A DNA stretch of 35,722 nucleotides from Anaerolineae bacterium (GCA_013177815.1 JABLXM010000034.1:1-35722); one strand, 5' to 3'. Counted from the stretch's first letter, positions 25,318 to 33,512 are shown. Made by a program: numbers and translations. Notes: a model not told the origin generated them from the sequence alone.

Positions 25318-25346
25318 TTAGAATGGTATTATCATACCAGTATAAT
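25318..25346 (+). promoter_or_regulatory. SPFH gene promoter with an internal palindrome
   Basis: -35 TTAGAA (25318-25323), a 17-nt spacer and -10 TATAAT (25341-25346) drive the + strand gene. The spacer is almost filled by the perfect inverted repeat TGGTAT-TATC-ATACCA (25324-25339), an operator-like site between two divergent genes. Confidence 0.55.
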
Positions 25347-25399
25347 CCGGCACCTTTTTTCAGCCGGAAATCGATTGTCGTTAGAAAAAGGAGGCGTTC

Positions 25400-26440
25400 G
25401 TGAATATTGCCAATCTATTTCAAGGTCTTGCGCTGCTGGGTTGGGTGGCAGCCATTGCGGTGGTGGTGCTGGCGGTGGTGCAAGCCGGGCGCGGCAAGCC
25501 CATGCGCCGTGCCACGGTGACAGTGGGTATCGTCCTCGTCCTGGCGGTTCTGTTCAGCACCGTCTCAGCCGGGTTGGTCTTCATTAACCCGCAAGAGCGC
25601 GGCGTGGTCATCTCGGCGGTTGCACCCAATGGCTACCGTGAAACGGCGTTGCAGCCCGGCTTGCGCTGGATCATCCCGTTCGCGGAATCGGTCGTGACAT
25701 ACCCGATCTCCCGTCAGACCTACACCATGTCGATCGCGCCCGCCGAAGGGCAGATCCAGGGCGACGATTCGATCACCGCCCGCACGTCGGACGGACAGGA
25801 AATCTACGTGGATGCCTCGGTCATCTATGCCATCGATCCGGAGAAAGTGACCCAGGTGCACATCCAATGGCAGGACCGTTACTCCGCAGACCTGGTTCGC
25901 GCGCAGTCGCGTGGCATCATCCGCGATGCGGTCTCGCAATATGGGGTGGAAGAAGTGGTCAGTTCCAAGCGCACAGAGATGGTGCAAAAAGTGACTGATA
26001 CACTGACTGCCAAGTTGTCGGAGAACGGGTTGATCCTGATAGACTTCGTGCTGCGCAACATCACGTTCTCGCCGGAGTACGCTGCCTCGGTCGAGCAAAA
26101 ACAGATCGCCGAGCAGTTGGCGCAGCAAGCTTTCTTCGTGGTGGAGCAGCGCAAGCAGGAGGCGGAGCAGGCGCGCCAGGTGGCGGAGGGCAAGGCGGAT
26201 GCCGCCGTGATCGAAGCCAAGGGCGCGGCGGAAGCCCGCCTGGTGGAAGCGGATGCTGAAGCCAAGGCGCTGGATCTGATCAACGCTGCCATCGCCAATA
26301 ACCCGGACTTGCTGACCTACACCTATATCCAAAAACTTTCACCCAACATCGAGGTCATGTTGTTGCCCAATGACACGCCCTTCCTGTTCCCGCTGCCCGA
26401 GACGGTCAACAACGGGGTGCTGACGCCCGAAGTGCCTTGA
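25400..26440 (+). CDS. SPFH/prohibitin-like membrane protein
   Basis: The 346-residue protein has two hydrophobic segments (about 10-28 and 41-62) followed by an SPFH (band 7) domain (about 65-240: NPQERGVVISAVAPNGYRE, then LQPGLRWIIPF). An Ala/Glu/Lys-rich coiled coil (about 235-300, IAEQLAQQAFFVVEQRKQEAE) comes next. SPFH proteins form large ring-like membrane oligomers that scaffold proteases or microdomains. The start is GTG 25400 with GGAGG 5 nt upstream. It is convergent with the PspC gene, which suggests a shared membrane-stress theme but no operon. Confidence 0.92.
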   Translation: MNIANLFQGLALLGWVAAIAVVVLAVVQAGRGKPMRRATVTVGIVLVLAVLFSTVSAGLVFINPQERGVVISAVAPNGYRETALQPGLRWIIPFAESVVTYPISRQTYTMSIAPAEGQIQGDDSITARTSDGQEIYVDASVIYAIDPEKVTQVHIQWQDRYSADLVRAQSRGIIRDAVSQYGVEEVVSSKRTEMVQKVTDTLTAKLSENGLILIDFVLRNITFSPEYAASVEQKQIAEQLAQQAFFVVEQRKQEAEQARQVAEGKADAAVIEAKGAAEARLVEADAEAKALDLINAAIANNPDLLTYTYIQKLSPNIEVMLLPNDTPFLFPLPETVNNGVLTPEVP

Positions 26441-26475
26441 TCGTAGGTCGTTTATTGGTTGGAAGGTAGTAATCA

Positions 26476-26509
26476 AACTGGGCGGATCGCACGACCCATC
26501 CGCCCAGTT
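26476..26509. terminator. Bidirectional hairpin between SPFH and PspC genes
   Basis: A perfect 12-bp stem (AACTGGGCGGAT at 26476-26487 with ATCCGCCCAGTT at 26498-26509) encloses a 10-nt loop. The T-tracts are weak on both sides. Its position between convergent genes supports a transcription-termination role. Confidence 0.65.
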
Positions 26510-26571
26510 CTTGCGAGCGCAGCGGTGGCGGTGAAGCTTATCCACCCCGCACGCTTTCGAATGCTCCCGGG

Positions 26572-26805
26572 TTATTTATCCTTGGGTTCCGCATCCACCA
26601 CCGCTTGCGAGGCTGGCACGGCGCTTTCTGCCGCGGGCATCAGAATCCACAGGATCAGGTAGATCAATATGCCGTTGCCGCCAACGAAGAACAGCAGCAC
26701 AAAAGCCAGGCGCACCAGGGTGGGGTCGATATCGAAATACTCAGCGATGCCGCCGCACACGCCGGCGATCATTTTTTCGTTTTGACTACGGGTCAGTTTT
26801 TTCAT
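26572..26805 (-). CDS. PspC domain protein
   Basis: The 77-residue protein is almost entirely a PspC domain: LTRSQNEKMIAGVCGGIAEYF is followed by DIDPTLVRLAFVLLFF and a hydrophobic ILIYLILWILMP segment. In E. coli, PspC is an inner-membrane component of the phage-shock envelope-stress system; stand-alone short forms are common in other phyla and less well understood. The ATG has AAGGAG 8 nt upstream, and TATATT at 26827-26832 is a possible -10 box. Residues 58-77 are an Ala/Val-rich tail. Confidence 0.93.
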   Translation of the reverse strand: MKKLTRSQNEKMIAGVCGGIAEYFDIDPTLVRLAFVLLFFVGGNGILIYLILWILMPAAESAVPASQAVVDAEPKDK

Positions 26806-26904
26806 GTTGACATCTCCTTATGATCCAATATACGCGCTGGCGGCGGAAAAGTTGCAGAACGGCAGGTGCTCTGCCGGGGACGATTGCCTGGTTCACTGGG
26901 ATCG

Positions 26905-26935
26905 AAAAACCTGCCGGATGGTGCGGCAGGTTTTT
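26905..26935. terminator. Intrinsic terminator, symmetric
   Basis: A 12-bp stem (AAAAACCTGCCG at 26905-26916 with CGGCAGGTTTTT at 26924-26935) has a 7-nt loop and A/T tracts built into its ends. It works on paper in both directions. On the minus strand it follows the sortase-fold gene by 35 nt. Confidence 0.85.
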
Positions 26936-26970
26936 CAGATGAAGCAGGGAACGAGAAGTGGGAGGCAAAC

Positions 26971-27666
26971 TCATGAGGATGAAGCCGGAACGCCCCAATC
27001 CACCGGTTGCGGATTGGAAAGCAATTCCATCTGGGTGATGGGTTCTGCCAGGATGAACAAGCGCCCCCAAGAGAGTTCGGCGCCGTTGGCGATGCAGGTC
27101 TGTAGCACCAGACGACCGGATTGGGTGTAGACCTCGTTGAAAAGCGTGGTGGAGGTGATGACGACATGATCCGGGTCATCCAGGTCGACGAAGTTGGAGT
27201 ATGGACTGGTGGGACTGGTGGCTTGGTAGCGGTGAATCTCGGTGATCTGGTAATAAGTCAGGCTGCTGTCACCATGCACCAAGTACACCACCGACCCGGT
27301 TTGCAGGTTAGAGAAGGCTGCGCCCGCCAGGTGATTGTGCGCCAACAAGCCGGTCACGCCGTATTGCGCCGCCATGTTGAATTGGGTGATCTCATCCGGA
27401 CTGGTGGAGACAAAGCCGGGGTTACCGGCGGGCTGCTGGATGACTTTGATGGCGAACAGGTCGGGTGCATAGATGCCGGTCACCTGGGTGGATCCGACGA
27501 CCATCACCTGCTGGATGAACTCCTCCAGCGCCGGCAAAGAGGTGGTGATCTCATCGCTGTGGGCGGCTGCCTGCGCGCCGGTGACCGGGATCAACGCGCC
27601 GGTGGCTGCCAGCACGAGCAGGAGAGCGATGGAAATTAAGTAGCGGAAATAACCGATCTTATTCAT
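26971..27666 (-). CDS. Secreted sortase-fold protein
   Basis: The 231-residue protein has a signal peptide (hydrophobic residues about 9-23, then Ala-rich up to AQAAAHS). The rest fits a sortase beta-barrel. The candidate catalytic triad is His in GLLAHNHLAG, Cys in LVLQTC and Arg in WGRLFILAEP, in the correct order and spacing. No LPxTG protein with a normal wall signal is seen in the window, so its substrate is open. I start at ATG 27664-27666 (MNKIGYF), because the upstream extension to 27723 reads through AT-rich promoter-like DNA. TTTATATAAT lies directly upstream, so the mRNA may have almost no leader. A terminator follows. Confidence 0.75.
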   Translation of the reverse strand: MNKIGYFRYLISIALLLVLAATGALIPVTGAQAAAHSDEITTSLPALEEFIQQVMVVGSTQVTGIYAPDLFAIKVIQQPAGNPGFVSTSPDEITQFNMAAQYGVTGLLAHNHLAGAAFSNLQTGSVVYLVHGDSSLTYYQITEIHRYQATSPTSPYSNFVDLDDPDHVVITSTTLFNEVYTQSGRLVLQTCIANGAELSWGRLFILAEPITQMELLSNPQPVDWGVPASSS

Positions 27667-27849
27667 TGGATTATATAAACTATATGGTAATAGATTATTT
27701 ACTATATAGAATGATAATAACAACTAATGTTTGACCGCACAAGCCCTGGCGCCCGCTAAAAGGTGGTTCTTACAGAATTGATAAGTTCGGGAAGACCGGC
27801 AGACCGGGCACCAAGGGCAAAGCCCGGAATGAGAAGGGAAGTGCCGGCG

Positions 27850-27858
27850 TGCTATAAT
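27850..27858 (+). promoter_or_regulatory. Extended -10 promoter of the LCP gene
   Basis: TGCTATAAT (TATAAT at 27853-27858) precedes a strong ribosome binding site, AGGAGG (27865-27870), which lies 5 nt before GTG 27876. No -35 hexamer is visible. The leader is only about 11 nt. Confidence 0.6.
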
Positions 27859-27875
27859 CGCGACAGGAGGAAAGT

Positions 27876-29229
27876 GTGGCAGGAGCGCGGCAGGCGAAGC
27901 GGTGGGCGGTGGTTGTGACGTGTGCGATGTGCCTGCTGGCTTGCACGCTATTGACGTCTGCCCCTGAATCGCCCCAGTTATCTGCCGGGACAGAGACCCA
28001 CACCGGCACGCTTACCACGACCGCAACGCTCTTCGGAAGCGCCGGCGCCAATGCGACCCCCGGCGTGTGGTCGCCTTACCCACCGCCGATCTTGACGCCC
28101 GCGACCGCAGTTCCGCCGCCGTTCGAGGGGTTGACGTTGCCGGAAGGCGCCAGGGTGCTGGTCTTGCTGGGCACCGGTGAGGCGTACCCATTGACCGGAT
28201 CGACCGATGCGGTGATGCTGGTGTTCTACCACTCCCGCAACCAACGGGTCGCGCTGGTCTCGCTGTCGCCGGACCTGTTCGTCTATATTCCCGGCTACAA
28301 CATGCAGCGCCTCAGTGCAGCGTTTGGGGCGGTAGGTGCGGCGGGTTTCATCGATACCATGACCTACAATTTCTCCATCACACCGCAGGAATGGGCGGTC
28401 ATCCATCTTGATAGTTTGGAAAAAATGGCAGGCGATCTGGGAGGTCTGCCGATCGAACCCCTGGAGTAATTGGACCCCCATTGTCCGGGCATTACGATAA
28501 AAGCCAACTCATTTGACCGGCAGCCAGGTGCGTTGTTATGTCTCTTATCGCAATGGAATGGATGAAAAAAGGCGCAGTCTGCGGCAGCAACAGGTCTTTC
28601 GGGCGCTTTACGAGCGGCTGGTGGGCGGCGGCAATCTGATCCGCCTGGCGGAGCTTTATGGCGACTACGGCGCCGAGGTAGATACCAACCTGGGGCTGCC
28701 GGATCTGGAAGGTAACGTCCCGCTGATGTTCGAGCTGGCGGCGCCGGGGCGCATGGCGTTCTTTTCCTTGGACCAGGAGCAGTTCGACTGGTGGGAAGTT
28801 CCCGGACCGCTCAGCGCGCCGGTGTTCCTGCCGGACCGCCCGGCGCTGTTGCGCGTGCTGCAAGCCGCCGCCGATTTCATCGCCACCCCGGCGGCGCCGG
28901 ATGACCGCGCTGGCACGCTGGCGGCTGAATTGACCCAATCGCCGACCCCGACCAACACCGGCACTGTCACCAACACGCCCACCCGCACCAACACGCCCTG
29001 GCGCTCGCCCACCCTGACGCGAACCATCACCCTGACGCGAACCATCACCCTGACACGGACGATCACGGTGACGCGCACGGTCACCACCACCCGCACCATC
29101 ACACAGACGCCGACGGTCACCAACACCGGCACCGAGACGCTGACGCCAACCATCACGGCGACCCCCACCATCACCGAAACCCCCACGGTCACGCTCACGG
29201 CGACCGAGACCGAAACGGAGACGCCATGA
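27876..29229 (+). pseudogene. LytR-CpsA-Psr (LCP) family gene broken by a stop and a frameshift
   Basis: LCP proteins attach glycopolymers to peptidoglycan or other wall acceptors outside the membrane. The first part (27876-28469, 197 residues) has a hydrophobic, lipoprotein-like N-terminus (CLLAC at residues 19-23), a Pro/Thr linker and the first half of an LCP domain: TDAVMLVFYHSRNQRVALVSL, then DLFVYIPGYNMQRL. It stops at TAA 28467-28469. The same frame continues LDPHCPGITIKA, typical LCP sequence. A +1 shift near 28503-28512 then leads into 28513-29229: LTGSQVRCYVSYRNGMDEKRRSLRQQQVFRALYERL, the second half of the LCP domain. A long Thr/Pro-rich tail (28940-29229) follows. Two independent lesions suggest a pseudogene; sequencing error is the alternative. 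Confidence 0.75.
28936..29226 (+). repeat. Thr-rich low-complexity tandem repeat region
   Basis: This is the C-terminal tail of the LCP gene. It encodes imperfect repeats such as TLTRTITLTRTITLTRTITV and TPTITATPTITETPT, with a short DNA period around CGAACCATCACCCTGACG (29018-29056). Similar Thr/Pro tails occur in the lipoprotein and in the lytic-transglycosylase-like protein. Confidence 0.7.
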
Positions 29230-29277
29230 TGTGTTTTCGATACCTGGAAATCCTGGAAGTGGAACCCCGGCAAGGAC

Positions 29278-29283
29278 TATAAT
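29278..29283 (+). promoter_or_regulatory. -10 box placed for a leaderless transcript
   Basis: TATAAT at 29278-29283 is followed by exactly 6 nt and then ATG 29290, the same geometry as at the GT-C-like gene (6855-6869). No ribosome binding site can fit between the predicted transcription start and the ATG. Confidence 0.55.
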
Positions 29284-29289
29284 TAAGCC

Positions 29290-29832
29290 ATGATCACAAC
29301 CATTGCTCTCTTGATCGCCGGTCTGTTGCTGCTGCTCTTGGGGCGCAAGATCTACTGGCTGTTCGTGGGGTTGGTCGGCTTCGCGGCTGGTTATTTCATC
29401 GCGACCAACTATATTCCCGGCATCCCGGAGAATCTGGTGGTGCTGGTGGCTATCGGCGTTGGGCTGGTGGGGCTGCTGCTGGCGAAGTTCGTCCAGCGCT
29501 TCGCGATGGCGCTGGCGGGTTTCATCGCCGGCGGTTACCTGCTGATGATGCTGGTGGCGTCGCTCGAGCTGGATAATGCGCTGATGACCAACCTCGCCTT
29601 CATCGTTGGCGGCGTGCTGGGTGCGGTTTTCCTTAACATCCTGCTGGATTGGGCGCTGATCCTGCTTTCCTCCGGCGTGGGGTCGTACCTGGCGCTGGAA
29701 GCGTTGGGCGCGGACCTGGGCGGCTGGGTGCGGATGGTGACCATGCTGGTGATCGCGTTCACCGGCGTCGCCATCCAATCGGCTGCCTGGCACCGCGAGC
29801 AGGGCAAGGAGAAGAAGAAAAACGGGGATTAG
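29290..29832 (+). CDS. Polytopic membrane protein of unknown function
   Basis: The 180-residue protein has about six or seven hydrophobic segments (near 3-17, 22-42, 49-66, 68-92, 99-118, 121-135 and 142-162) and a basic, Lys-rich C-terminal tail (EQGKEKKKNGD). The arrangement and Gly content resemble the TM198/TM7S3-like DUF4203 group, but this is only a resemblance. ATG 29290 is preceded by TATAAT with 6-nt spacing. It sits between the broken LCP gene and the lytic-transglycosylase-like gene on the same strand. Confidence 0.8.
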   Translation: MITTIALLIAGLLLLLLGRKIYWLFVGLVGFAAGYFIATNYIPGIPENLVVLVAIGVGLVGLLLAKFVQRFAMALAGFIAGGYLLMMLVASLELDNALMTNLAFIVGGVLGAVFLNILLDWALILLSSGVGSYLALEALGADLGGWVRMVTMLVIAFTGVAIQSAAWHREQGKEKKKNGD

Positions 29833-29883
29833 CCAACCTGCCGTGATTGTTGTGGGATTGCAATGCGCCCCAAAGCCTTCTTG

Positions 29884-29892
29884 TGCTAAACT
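29884..29892 (+). promoter_or_regulatory. Possible extended -10 promoter before the lytic-transglycosylase-like gene
   Basis: TGCTAAACT at 29884-29892 (TGn plus TAAACT) lies 50 nt upstream of the ATG at 29943. The leader carries a GAGGGTGG tract near 29922-29929 that could act as a ribosome binding site. Confidence 0.35.
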
Positions 29893-29942
29893 GGTAGCAG
29901 GCAACCCCGGAGTTTCACTTCGAGGGTGGATCGATACGGTTC

Positions 29943-31826
29943 ATGGTAGATTTCAGACCACCTCCTGCGCGGCAGAATTCACGATGGGTGATCACGATCA
30001 CCGCTTTGGTCTTGTTGTGCGCAATGCTGGCGCTGCCCTGGCAGGCGCGCGAGGCGCAGGCGCAACAGCCCACGCCGGAAATTCCCAGCCGCAAGACCAG
30101 TTTCTCCATCAACGTCGATCTGTACGCCTGGTGGATGGTGCGCTGGTCCAACAACGCCGTGCAATGCGAAATCGTGGTCGACCATGAAGGCGCCCCGACC
30201 CACGATGAGATCTACCACTACTGCGGGGAGGAACTGTACGAGGACTGGTTCGATACGTCCGCTTGTGAGTTGATAGACAAAGGCGAAGATACCAGTCAAT
30301 GTCCGGGGGTGTACCTCTCCTGGGTGGGACAGGGCGTTGGGGAGAAGACGGTCAATGTCGACCTGCCGCTGCCGGATGTCTGGCTTTCACTGGAGGGATG
30401 TACACTGGAACCACCCATCAACCGCTGCAGCGGGCAACCCAGCCTGATCTTCGACGCCTATGAACCGCTGCCGAATGAAAGTGTCATTCGGATCAATGGC
30501 TTTTACGGCGGGCAGGCATTTTCCTGCGCCGGTTCGCGCTGCCGTATGCCGCTGGCAGCCACCGGAACGCAGGGGTTGCCGCTGGAGTTTTGGGCGGTTT
30601 CGAGTTTTGGCGACACGAGCGAACATTTCAGCGCGCTCATCCGGGTTACCCCCTGGGGCGATTTCTCAAACCCGGAGGCGCCGGGCAACGACCCGGAAGT
30701 GTGGTTCGTGGACGTGTTGAGCAGCCAGTGGCGCAGCAGCCGCCAGGCATCCTGCGGCGAGACGTGGCAAGTGTTCCCGCCGGTTGGCGGTGCGCCGGGC
30801 TGGCTCTCCACGCCGGATGATGCCAGCCTGCTCGAATCGGCGCTGTCTTATTACTACCTGGCGGGTATGTTGATCCGCAACGGCAATGTGGATGCCAGTC
30901 AGTGCCCGGATGGTGGGCTGGCGGGCGAAAACCTCGCCAACGAGTGCGGCTTGACCCAGGCTTATCCTGAGGTGGTGGCGTGGCAAAACCGCTTCAACGG
31001 CGAGATCATGCGGGTGGCGCTGGATTCGGGCGTGCCGGCGCAACTGCTCAAGAACATCTTCGCACGCGAAAGCCAGTTTTGGCCCGGCATCTACCTGACC
31101 TACAAAGAAGCCGGGTTGGGTCAGTTGACCGAGCAGGGGGCAGGCACGGTGCTGCTGTGGAATACCAGCTTCTACAACCAGTTTTGCCCGTTGGTGTTGC
31201 ACCAGGAAACATGCGACCGTAGTTTTGGCAACCTGCAGGCGAGCGACCAGGCAATGCTGCGCGGCGCGTTGATGCAGCAGGTCAATGCCTCCTGCGCCGA
31301 TTGCCTGGTGGGCATCAACCTGGAGCAGGCAAATTTCAGCGTGGGCATCTTCGCGGATAGTCTGCTGGCGAACTGTCGCCAGGTGGACCAGATGTTCTTC
31401 AACATCACCGGCGAACACGCCGGCGAAAACGCGGATTACGTCGATCTCTGGCGCATCACGTTGGCGAACTACAACGCCGGCTCAGGCTGTGTTGGCGATG
31501 CCATCGAAGCCGCCATTGCAAACGGTAGCGACCTGACGTGGGATAATATCCGGAACTATCTCGATATCGGTTGCCGCGGCGCGATCGAGTACGTGGATAC
31601 CATCAGCCAGGTGCCGGCGCCGCAACCCACGCCCACCAGTTGGTTGCAGCCCGGCGGGGGCTTGCCGCCGGTGGCGACCGGTCAGGCGACGGGCGCGCCG
31701 CCGCAATACCAGACGACGCCTACACCCGCTCAAGCGCTGCCGACCCCCTACCCGGAGAACACCGTCACACCCTATCCGGAAAACTCGCCGACGCCAACGC
31801 CCATTCAAGTGCTGCCTTATCCGTGA
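29943..31826 (+). CDS. Secreted protein with lytic-transglycosylase-like (SLT) domain
   Basis: The protein has 627 residues. The N-terminus has a signal peptide (hydrophobic residues about 15-31, Ala-rich cleavage region REAQAQQ). Residues about 45-260 form a Cys-containing region I do not recognise. Residues about 340-540 look like a soluble lytic transglycosylase fold: VPAQLLKNIFARESQFWPG carries the likely catalytic Glu (ES motif), AGLGQLTEQGA matches the GLMQ-type motif, and LANYNAGSGC matches the YNAG motif. The last 80 residues are Pro/Thr-rich. Such enzymes cleave peptidoglycan glycan strands. Several Cys residues suggest disulphides outside the cell. It is convergent with amrS, with only 10 nt between the stop codons. 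Confidence 0.8.
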   Translation: MVDFRPPPARQNSRWVITITALVLLCAMLALPWQAREAQAQQPTPEIPSRKTSFSINVDLYAWWMVRWSNNAVQCEIVVDHEGAPTHDEIYHYCGEELYEDWFDTSACELIDKGEDTSQCPGVYLSWVGQGVGEKTVNVDLPLPDVWLSLEGCTLEPPINRCSGQPSLIFDAYEPLPNESVIRINGFYGGQAFSCAGSRCRMPLAATGTQGLPLEFWAVSSFGDTSEHFSALIRVTPWGDFSNPEAPGNDPEVWFVDVLSSQWRSSRQASCGETWQVFPPVGGAPGWLSTPDDASLLESALSYYYLAGMLIRNGNVDASQCPDGGLAGENLANECGLTQAYPEVVAWQNRFNGEIMRVALDSGVPAQLLKNIFARESQFWPGIYLTYKEAGLGQLTEQGAGTVLLWNTSFYNQFCPLVLHQETCDRSFGNLQASDQAMLRGALMQQVNASCADCLVGINLEQANFSVGIFADSLLANCRQVDQMFFNITGEHAGENADYVDLWRITLANYNAGSGCVGDAIEAAIANGSDLTWDNIRNYLDIGCRGAIEYVDTISQVPAPQPTPTSWLQPGGGLPPVATGQATGAPPQYQTTPTPAQALPTPYPENTVTPYPENSPTPTPIQVLPYP

Positions 31827-31836
31827 TCGGGGGGCA

Positions 31837-32946
31837 TTACAACACCTGGCGGGGCAAACCCCAACCGCCCAGTTGGACCGTTTCGGGTCTATCGGTCCAC
31901 ACACCCGGAATGACGGCGCCGCACTGCGGACATTTGCCGTCGGCGGTCAGGCGATAATCGATGATGGTGTAGCCGCGCCGGCGAATGAGCGCCGCGCGGC
32001 ATTGCGGGCAGTGAGTATCCTCCAGCGATCCAACCCTGCCCGGCAGATTGCCGGCATAGATGTGTTGCAAACCCGCTTCCTGCCCAACATCGGCAGCCTG
32101 CTGAAGGATGGCGGGGGTGGTGGCTTGACCGTCATGTTTGTAATCCGGGTGGAAGGCGGTGACATGCCAGGGGATGGACGGCGAAACGGAGACCAGGAAA
32201 CGCGCGGCTTCCCACAACTCCTCGGGCGAATCGTTGAAATCTGGGATCACCAGCGTGACCACCTCCACCCACAATCCCAAATCGTACGCCCGACGGATGG
32301 TATCCAGCACGTTCTTGAGGACGCCACCCATCTGGCGATAGCTGCGGTCGCGCATGCTCTTGAGGTCGATCTTGTAGGCATCCAGGTGCGGGCGCAGGTA
32401 ATCCAGTACCTGGGGGGTGGCGTTGCCGTTGGAAACGTAGGCGGTGCGCAAGCCGGCTTGTTTGGCGCGTTCGAAGATCGCGACCGCCCACTCGCTGGTG
32501 ATGAGCGGCTCATTGTATGAAGAAACTACCACCCCGGCGCTGCCGCGTTGGGCGATGCGCACCACCTCTTCGGGTGCAATTTGGCGGATGTAATCAGGCG
32601 GGATGGCGGCGCGAGGGTCGCGCAGGGTCTGGCTGGTGAGCCAATTTTGACAGAAATCGCAGTGGAAGTCGCAGCCCAACATGCCGAAGGTGAGGGCGTC
32701 GGAGCCGGGCAGCAGGTGGGCGAAGGGTTTCTTCTCGACGGGGTCCAGGTTGAGCGCGGCGACATAACCGAAGGGCACGCGCAATACGCCATCCTGGTTG
32801 AAGCGCACCTGGCAGATGCCGCGGCGCCCGGGTTTGATCTTGCAGCGGTGGGCGCAGGCGGTGCACCGTACCATGCGCTCATCCATTTCCTCAAATAGGT
32901 GCCCCGCCATGGTCAGCGAGTCGAGCTTGTCGGCAAGCGTGGTCAT
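31837..32946 (-). CDS. amrS: AmrS-type (AmmeMemoRadiSam system) radical SAM protein
   Basis: The 369-residue protein has an N-terminal Cys-rich segment (RCTACAHRCKIKPGRRGIC), then the radical SAM [4Fe-4S] motif CDFHCDFCQNW (CxxxCxxC) and SSYNEPLI. It ends with a rubredoxin-like pair of CxxC motifs (CPQC twice). The family is named from co-occurrence with AMMECR1 and Memo domain proteins; the reaction is not well established. Neither partner is in the window. I start at ATG 32944-32946, which has AAGGAG 6 nt upstream; the longer reading to 33012 overlaps the upstream gene. It lies 20 nt downstream of the nitroreductase gene, an apparent operon. Confidence 0.92.
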   Translation of the reverse strand: MTTLADKLDSLTMAGHLFEEMDERMVRCTACAHRCKIKPGRRGICQVRFNQDGVLRVPFGYVAALNLDPVEKKPFAHLLPGSDALTFGMLGCDFHCDFCQNWLTSQTLRDPRAAIPPDYIRQIAPEEVVRIAQRGSAGVVVSSYNEPLITSEWAVAIFERAKQAGLRTAYVSNGNATPQVLDYLRPHLDAYKIDLKSMRDRSYRQMGGVLKNVLDTIRRAYDLGLWVEVVTLVIPDFNDSPEELWEAARFLVSVSPSIPWHVTAFHPDYKHDGQATTPAILQQAADVGQEAGLQHIYAGNLPGRVGSLEDTHCPQCRAALIRRRGYTIIDYRLTADGKCPQCGAVIPGVWTDRPETVQLGGWGLPRQVL

Positions 32947-32966
32947 GGTCACTCCTTTCGGGTATG

Positions 32967-33512
32967 CTATCTTTCGGCGGGGGTGCTTGCTCCCCCCCCG
33001 TAAGCCTCCCAATGCACTTTGAGCGGGTCATAGCGCGTGCGTGCGGGCTTTTCCTCTGCGGGATAGCCCAGCATGATGACCGCCAGCGGCGTTGAGGTGC
33101 GCGGGATTTTCAATGCCCGGCGCACGCCCCACACCTCCGGTTTGACCGGGTGGCAGCCGATCCAGACTGCGCCCAACCCCAGCGCGTTGGCTGCCAGCAG
33201 AATGTTCTGGACGGCAGCCGAGCAGTCCTGTTCCCAGTAGAGCAGCCCGGCGGGGTTGCGCGCTTTCAACGGGCTGCCGAGGACCGCGATGGCGGCTGTC
33301 GCATCGTAATGGCCGAAGGGCAAGGCGCGGCGCAGGCTGGCGATGGTCTGCTGGCGGGTTATGATGATGAATTCCCATGGCTGGCTGTTGGAGGCGGAGG
33401 GGGCTGCCATGGCGGCGCGCAGCAGCTCTTCCAGCAGTTCGCTTGGCACCGCATCCGGTTTGAACTTGCGAATGGAGCGGCGGGTGTAAATGAAGTCGAG
33501 GTCAGGGTGCAT
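32967..33512 (-). CDS. Nitroreductase family protein
   Basis: This is a 181-residue FMN-dependent oxidoreductase of the nitroreductase fold, active as a homodimer in the cytosol. The N-terminal TRRSIRKF and PSASNSQPWEFIII are the FMN-binding motifs. AAVQNILLAANALGLGAVWIG is the central helix region, and MLGYPAEEKP is the usual C-terminal motif. The physiological substrate is unknown. It lies directly upstream of amrS on the same strand. The ribosome binding site before ATG 33510-33512 is weak. Confidence 0.94.
   Translation of the reverse strand: MHPDLDFIYTRRSIRKFKPDAVPSELLEELLRAAMAAPSASNSQPWEFIIITRQQTIASLRRALPFGHYDATAAIAVLGSPLKARNPAGLLYWEQDCSAAVQNILLAANALGLGAVWIGCHPVKPEVWGVRRALKIPRTSTPLAVIMLGYPAEEKPARTRYDPLKVHWEAYGGGASTPAER

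Noticed and set aside
28467-28469. TAA in the LCP gene as a recoded codon
   Set aside because: TAA recoding is not known in bacteria of this type, and a separate frameshift nearby points to gene decay or sequencing error.
29018-29060. CRISPR-like direct repeats
   Set aside because: The short repeats are in-frame Thr/Arg codons of the low-complexity LCP tail without spacers. No CRISPR array is visible anywhere in the window.
28492-29904. 470-codon minus-strand open frame across the LCP tail and membrane protein gene
   Set aside because: It has Gln/Arg/His-rich composition from reading Thr-rich repeats backwards and spans two real plus-strand genes.
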